NCBI GenBank assembly: GCA_019418305.1
Contig: DYCA01000051.1
Coordinates: 1 to 9,251 of the forward strand
Direction of reading: 5' to 3'
Length of the DNA stretch: 9,251 bases
Source of the DNA: Clostridiales bacterium
Lineage (GTDB): Bacteria; Bacillota; Clostridia; Oscillospirales; Butyricicoccaceae
Made by a program: the position numbers and the translations under genes
In this document: positions 5,796-9,251 of the stretch, piece by piece
Layout: every line of letters starts with the position of its first letter
Numbering within the stretch: the stretch's first letter is position 1
Notes under the pieces: generated by a model
Databases searched by the model: none
Seen by the model: the letters and a program-made list of their open reading frames with translations, nothing else
What the model was told of the DNA's origin: nothing

Positions 5796-7415
5796 ATGAA
5801 AGCGATTTTTCAAAACAGCCTGCTGGTGCGGGCAGTGCTGCGCTTGCGTGAATGGTATCACGAGGGCGCAATCGCGGGATTTTTCCGGAAGGTCGCGGGT
5901 GCGTATCCGGATTCCCGGTTTCGCCGCATGTGGGACGGTTTTTGTGCTGCGCCCATCTGCACGGCGGCCAACAGCCGCTATGCGCGCATTATCGCTGCGC
6001 TGCGGCGCTTTGTCGAACATCTGGGCGATGCGGCGGCGCAAAGCCTGATTTACCGGATCTGCATTGCCATCTGGAGGCCGGTTTCGAACTTCCTCGGCGG
6101 CGGTGTGGTCGGTCGGGTATGCCGGTTTTTCGGCGTGCGCGGTCTGCTGCTTGTATGTTTGGCAATGTATCTGCCGCTGGATGTACTCGTTCGGTGGCTA
6201 TCCACAACCAAGGGATACCTGCCCGGCTTTGTCGGTTCGGTATGGGATGAATGCCTGATGCTCGCGGCCTTTGCCTACATTCTGTGGCACACCGCGATGC
6301 GTCGCGCGCCGCTGCAGTCGCGTGCAACGCCTGTGGATGCATATCTGCTGCTGTTCATCGGCGTGGGCTTTTTCCTGATGTGTGCAGTGTCGCCCTATCC
6401 GTCCATTGCGGTGGCTGGCTTGCGCGCGGTGGTGCAGTACCTGTTCTGGTTTTTCCTTGTCACGCGACTGATTGAGGACGACCGTGACTTTGCCATTTTT
6501 TACGGCGCGCTGCTTGCCATGGCGATTCCGATTACGCTGCACGGCATATATCAGTATATTGTTGCCGCGCCCATTCCGGCGGGCTGGGTGTCCCAGACCG
6601 AGGAAAGCGTGCGCACGCGCGTCTATTCGCTGACCGGCAGCCCGAATATCATGGGCAGTCTGCTGGTGCTGTTCGCGCCCATGGCGGCGGGTCTGGCGTA
6701 TTACTGCAAAAAGATGTGGGTCAAGGTGCTGGCCATCGGCGTGACCGGTATGATGTGCCTGTGTTGCATCTTCACCTTCTCCAAGGGCGCGTGGGGCGGC
6801 TTGGCGGTCGCGGTGATTGTGTTCGCCATCTTCCTGGACCGCCGTCTGATTGCATTGATGGCCGTGGCCGGTGCGGGCGCGCTGCTGGCAATCCCGTCGA
6901 TCGCCAATCGTATCACCTATATGTTCACGGCGGACTATATGGAGGCCAGCCAACGGGCGGGCCGTATGGTGCGCTGGGAGACCGGACTCAACCTGCTGCA
7001 TGAGTCCAATCCATGGCTGGGCTTCGGACTGGGCCGCTTCGGCGGCGCGGTTGCCATGCAGAATAAAATCATCGAAGAGACGGACACCTTCGAGTATTTT
7101 TACATGGACAACTACTATCTGAAAACGCTGGTGGAGATGGGCTATCTCGGCTTGATTTTCTTTATCATTCTGCTGTTCGGTATGATACTCTGGTGTCTGC
7201 GCGCAATCGGTCGGACGAATTTTAATCAGACCGACCGAACTCGCGTGCTTGCGGTGTCGATGTTTGCGGGCATGTGCGGCGTGTTGGTGCACTGCTATTT
7301 CGAGAATATCTTCGAAGTGCCGTACATGATGGCTTATTTCTGGAGCATGGCGGCGGCGATATTGTATCTGGGATATTTCCGTAAACGAAAACAGGATCCG
7401 GCGGGAAAACGTTGA
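5796..7415 (+). CDS. O-antigen ligase / Wzy-type polysaccharide polymerase family membrane protein
   Basis: A 539-residue polytopic membrane protein. Residues 1-115 are a mostly soluble, Arg-rich N-terminal region, unusual as the family normally begins in the membrane. Many membrane helices follow (about 116-135, 150-166, 181-198, 204-224, 233-257, 283-304, 308-328, 332-347, 350-367, 447-470, 485-503, 510-527). The Wzy_C signature is visible: FTFSKGAWGG (326-335), RAGRMVRWETG (387-397), NPWLGFGLGRFGG (405-417), and DNYYLKTLVEMGYLG (438-452) before the last helices. Relatives attach or polymerise lipid-linked glycans on the outer face of the membrane. In a Gram-positive cell the likely job is polymerising a wall or capsule polysaccharide, as TuaE does for teichuronic acid, rather than LPS ligation. 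The start at ATG 5796 has only a weak ribosome-binding site (GCGGAA) and relies on coupling to the gene four bases upstream. Confidence 0.85.
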   Translation: MKAIFQNSLLVRAVLRLREWYHEGAIAGFFRKVAGAYPDSRFRRMWDGFCAAPICTAANSRYARIIAALRRFVEHLGDAAAQSLIYRICIAIWRPVSNFLGGGVVGRVCRFFGVRGLLLVCLAMYLPLDVLVRWLSTTKGYLPGFVGSVWDECLMLAAFAYILWHTAMRRAPLQSRATPVDAYLLLFIGVGFFLMCAVSPYPSIAVAGLRAVVQYLFWFFLVTRLIEDDRDFAIFYGALLAMAIPITLHGIYQYIVAAPIPAGWVSQTEESVRTRVYSLTGSPNIMGSLLVLFAPMAAGLAYYCKKMWVKVLAIGVTGMMCLCCIFTFSKGAWGGLAVAVIVFAIFLDRRLIALMAVAGAGALLAIPSIANRITYMFTADYMEASQRAGRMVRWETGLNLLHESNPWLGFGLGRFGGAVAMQNKIIEETDTFEYFYMDNYYLKTLVEMGYLGLIFFIILLFGMILWCLRAIGRTNFNQTDRTRVLAVSMFAGMCGVLVHCYFENIFEVPYMMAYFWSMAAAILYLGYFRKRKQDPAGKR

Positions 7416-7448
7416 CCTGCTTTTGCAAAGAAAACAGTATAATCCATG

Positions 7449-7487
7449 AAAAAGGACGACAAAACTGCGGTTTTGTCGTCCTTTTTT
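7449..7487 (+). terminator. Strong intrinsic terminator after the ligase-like gene
   Basis: A perfect 17-bp stem: AAAAAGGACGACAAAAC (7449-7465) pairs with 7470-7486 across the TGCG loop, ending in TTTTTT. The A-run on the left side means it could also terminate transcripts from the right. It isolates the polysaccharide operon from the phosphate operon. Confidence 0.95.
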
Positions 7488-7493
7488 GCACAC

Positions 7494-7552
7494 TTTACAC
7501 AATCCTTTTTGCTTTACACGGATTTTACAAACACGGACTTTTGGATTTTACA
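7494..7552 (+). promoter_or_regulatory. PhoP-box-like TTTACA repeats upstream of pstS
   Basis: Four exact TTTACA hexamers stand on the plus strand at 7494-7499, 7513-7518, 7524-7529 and 7547-7552. The second and third start 11 bases apart, one helical turn, as in the Bacillus Pho box (TT[ACT]A[CT]A repeats about 5 bases apart). The third and fourth each end a 10-base exact repeat, GGATTTTACA (7520-7529 and 7543-7552). Sitting just ahead of the pstS -10, this is the expected place for PhoP to activate the operon when phosphate is low. The repeats are seen; PhoP binding is inferred from family knowledge. Confidence 0.7.
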
Positions 7553-7561
7553 TTGTCCCCG

Positions 7562-7567
7562 TAATAT
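7562..7567 (+). promoter_or_regulatory. Candidate -10 element of the pstS promoter
   Basis: TAATAT lies nine bases after the last TTTACA repeat, with TATATG (7565-7570) as an overlapping alternative. No good -35 is spaced correctly (TTGGAT at 7541-7546 is 15 or 18 bases away). That is usual for PhoP-activated promoters, where the activator replaces the -35 contact. The start site would fall near 7575, giving a leader of about 40 bases. Confidence 0.45.
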
Positions 7568-7616
7568 ATGCTTGTAACGAAAAAAACGATCTGAATGAAA
7601 AGGAGAAATTTAAGTT

Positions 7617-8507
7617 ATGAAAAAGAGTGTATCCCTGCTTTTAGCAGGCCTGATGCTGTGCGGTGCGCTGGCTGGCTGCGGCAGCAATGATGCAAACACG
7701 AGCAATTCCGGCACGGACGACAGCGCCTCTACCGGCATGTCCGGCGCGATTACAGTTATTTCTCGCGAGGACGGTTCGGGCACGCGCAGCGCATTTGTTG
7801 AGCTGACCGGCGTAGAGGACGACAACGGTGACAACACCACCGCAGAGGCGGAAATCGCCAACAAGACCGATGTGGTGCTGACCAGCGTAGCCGGCAATGA
7901 GAGCGCGATTGGCTATGTTTCGCTCGGCTCTCTGAACGATACCGTCAAGGCGATTCAGGTAGACGGTGTGGACGCTACGGTGGAGAACGTCAAGAGCGGC
8001 GACTACACGCTGTCCCGTCCGTTCAACATTGCCACCAAGGGCGAGCCGACCGGCGTTGCCAAGGACTTCATTAACTTCATTCTGAGCGCTGACGGTCAGG
8101 CGATCGTGGAAGAAGAAGGCTACATCAAGGTCAACGATGCTGCGGAAGCCTTCACCACGGACGGCTCGGAAGGTCAGATTGCAGTTGGCGGTTCCTCCTC
8201 GGTTTCTCCGGTGATGGAAAAGCTGATTGAGGCTTATCAGGCAGTAAACCCCAAGGCTAAGATTGAGCTGCAGACCTCGGACTCCACCTCCGGTATGACC
8301 GGCGCAATGGACGGCACCTTTGCCATCGGCATGGCTTCCCGTGAGCTGAAGGATGAGGAGAAGGCGGAACTGACGCCCACCTCTATCGCACTGGACGGCA
8401 TCGCGGTGGTCGTTAACCCGGCCAACAGCATTACGGGCCTGACGATGGATCAGATTAAGAGCATCTACACCGGCGAGACCACTGACTGGGCCGACGTAGC
8501 TGCGTAA
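7617..8507 (+). CDS. pstS: Phosphate-binding lipoprotein PstS, apparently circularly permuted
   Basis: A 296-residue extracellular solute-binding lipoprotein that captures phosphate for the Pst ABC transporter. Its lipoprotein signal peptide has the lipobox LAGC with Cys21, followed by a Ser/Asn/Asp-rich linker to about residue 43. The two halves of the family domain are in swapped order. Residues 44-172 match the usual second half: ITVISREDGSGTR at 45-57, the phosphate loop; AIGYVSLGSL at 97-106; and FINFILSADGQAIV at 151-164. Residues 187-296 match the usual first half: IAVGGSSSVSPVMEKL, GMASRELKDEE at 238-248, DGIAVVVNPAN at 260-270, IYTGETTDWADV at 283-294. The protein ends exactly where a normal PstS would run on into REDGSGTR. 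AGGAG (7601-7605) is the ribosome-binding site, 11 bases before ATG 7617. It heads the pst operon, next to pstC. Confidence 0.9.
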   Translation: MKKSVSLLLAGLMLCGALAGCGSNDANTSNSGTDDSASTGMSGAITVISREDGSGTRSAFVELTGVEDDNGDNTTAEAEIANKTDVVLTSVAGNESAIGYVSLGSLNDTVKAIQVDGVDATVENVKSGDYTLSRPFNIATKGEPTGVAKDFINFILSADGQAIVEEEGYIKVNDAAEAFTTDGSEGQIAVGGSSSVSPVMEKLIEAYQAVNPKAKIELQTSDSTSGMTGAMDGTFAIGMASRELKDEEKAELTPTSIALDGIAVVVNPANSITGLTMDQIKSIYTGETTDWADVAA

Positions 8508-8521
8508 GAATAACCGAACAC

Positions 8522-8556
8522 GGGAAATCAGGGCGAAATCCGTTTCGCCCTTTCCC
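8522..8556 (+). other. Stem-loop between pstS and pstC
   Basis: A perfect 8-bp stem, GGGCGAAA (8531-8538) with TTTCGCCC (8543-8550) and a 4-base loop, is extended by an outer GGGAAA/TTTCCC pairing (8522-8527, 8551-8556). The T-run is only TTT, so it is probably a leaky terminator or a 3' stabilising hairpin. Either would keep pstS mRNA above the permease genes, as the binding protein is needed in excess. Confidence 0.65.
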
Positions 8557-8576
8557 ACTGTCTATGGGGTGAAAAC

Positions 8577-9251
8577 ATGAACGAATCCGCAACCCGGCAG
8601 AAGGGCGGCATGAGAAACCTGCTTGAAAAGGTGATGCACGGCGTGTTTTTTGTCTGCGCGCTCGCGTCCATTCTTGCGGTAGCCCTGATCTGCGTTTTCC
8701 TGTTTGCCAACGGCATTCCCGCCATCCGCGAAATTGGTGTGCTGGACTTTCTGACCGGCACGACATGGAAACCGGGCAACGATGTTTACGGTATTCTGCC
8801 GATGATTGTCGGCAGCATTTACATCACAGCCGGCGCTATTGTCATCGGTGTGCCGATCGGCCTGCTGACCGCGATTTTTATGGCATTCTATTGCCCGAAG
8901 CGCATTTACGGCGTGCTCAAGCCCTGCACCGAGCTGCTGGCGGGCATTCCGTCCATCGTGTACGGCTTTTTCGGCATGGTGGTTATCGCGCCGGTGGTAC
9001 TCGATGTAGCCAAATTCTGCGGCTCAAAGATATCCTCCGGCTCGACCATTCTGTCTGCATCCATCCTGCTTGGCATCATGATACTGCCGACCATTATCGG
9101 CGTATCCGAAGCGGCGCTGCGCGCGGTACCGAACGCCTATTATGAGGGTGCGGTCGCCATGGGCGCCACCCATGAACGCGCGATTTTCTCGGTCATGCTG
9201 CCGGCTGCGAAGTCCGGTGTGCTGGCCGGTATTGTGCTGGGCGTCGGCCGC
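8577..9251 (+). CDS. pstC: Phosphate ABC transporter permease PstC, 3' end outside window
   Basis: The first 225 residues of a membrane permease subunit of the high-affinity phosphate importer; the full family length is about 290-310. Visible features: a first membrane helix at about residues 22-46; FLTGTTWKPGNDVYGILPMIVGSI-type PstC sequence at 59-82; helices at about 79-103, 115-138 and 155-172; and the cytoplasmic EAA loop YYEGAVAMGATHERA (188-202), which contacts the ATPase PstB. VYGFFGMVVIAP is typical of PstC rather than PstA. ATG 8577 has GGGGTGA (8566-8572) just upstream. It lies 69 bases after pstS, across the stem-loop. pstA, pstB and phoU would be expected to the right of the window. 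Confidence 0.95.
   Translation, partial: MNESATRQKGGMRNLLEKVMHGVFFVCALASILAVALICVFLFANGIPAIREIGVLDFLTGTTWKPGNDVYGILPMIVGSIYITAGAIVIGVPIGLLTAIFMAFYCPKRIYGVLKPCTELLAGIPSIVYGFFGMVVIAPVVLDVAKFCGSKISSGSTILSASILLGIMILPTIIGVSEAALRAVPNAYYEGAVAMGATHERAIFSVMLPAAKSGVLAGIVLGVGR

Noticed and set aside
7412..7443. TTGACC and a perfect TATAAT just before the 7449 terminator, as a promoter for a short RNA
   Set aside because: The spacer is 20 bases, too long for normal use, and transcription would start inside the terminator stem. It is more likely chance.
6198..7502. A 434-codon open frame on the minus strand across the ligase-like gene
   Set aside because: Its product is rich in His, Gln and Arg with no domain, and it starts beyond the strong terminator. 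The plus-strand membrane protein with Wzy_C motifs explains the DNA.
5796..7552. Idea that the ligase-like operon is part of a phosphate-starvation teichuronic-acid response with pst
   Set aside because: Its promoter at 5183-5211 has no TTTACA repeats, and a strong terminator separates it from pstS. Adjacency alone is not enough.

Overview
The window looks like chromosome of a fairly GC-rich Gram-positive anaerobe of the class Clostridia, most likely an Oscillospiraceae/Butyricicoccaceae-type gut bacterium. This rests on good purine-rich Shine-Dalgarno sites, the DUF4330 + O-antigen-ligase pair, a lipoprotein PstS and the mix of gene families. The genus is inference only. No rRNA, tRNA, CRISPR array, insertion sequence or phage gene was seen, and no stretch over 300 bases lacks a gene.

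Layout. Positions 1-854 (minus strand) hold the first two thirds of tmcAL, the tRNA(Met) cytidine acetate ligase. A 156-base divergent promoter region (855-1010) with an inverted repeat separates it from ackA, acetate kinase (1011-2216), which ends in a hairpin terminator. Next comes a tight plus-strand run: a CPBP-family membrane protease (2287-3180), a PHP-type histidinol-phosphatase-like enzyme (3198-3995) and ispE of the MEP isoprenoid pathway (4012-4911). A terminator hairpin follows whose 3' arm contains the ribosome-binding site of a small secreted Cys/Trp-rich protein (4967-5179). A strong extended -10 promoter at 5183-5211 then drives a membrane-anchored DUF4330 protein (5279-5791) and a large O-antigen-ligase-like polysaccharide polymerase (5796-7415), closed by a very strong terminator (7449-7487). 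The last block is the start of a phosphate-uptake operon: PhoP-box-like TTTACA repeats (7494-7552), pstS (7617-8507), an intergenic stem-loop, and pstC running off the right edge (8577-9251).

How the genes work together. AckA makes ATP and acetate from acetyl phosphate, and TmcAL consumes acetate and ATP to acetylate the elongator tRNA-Met wobble cytidine, so the divergent pair share a metabolite. PstS and PstC are the phosphate-binding lipoprotein and a permease subunit of the high-affinity Pst ABC transporter, probably induced by phosphate starvation through PhoP. DUF4330 and the ligase-like protein probably act on a surface polysaccharide.

The most striking observation is that PstS appears circularly permuted. 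The half that is normally C-terminal (with the REDGSGTR phosphate-binding loop) comes first, and the half that is normally N-terminal (GSSSV, ASRELK, VVVN, DW.DV) comes last. Joining the protein's end back to its start restores the usual family order.
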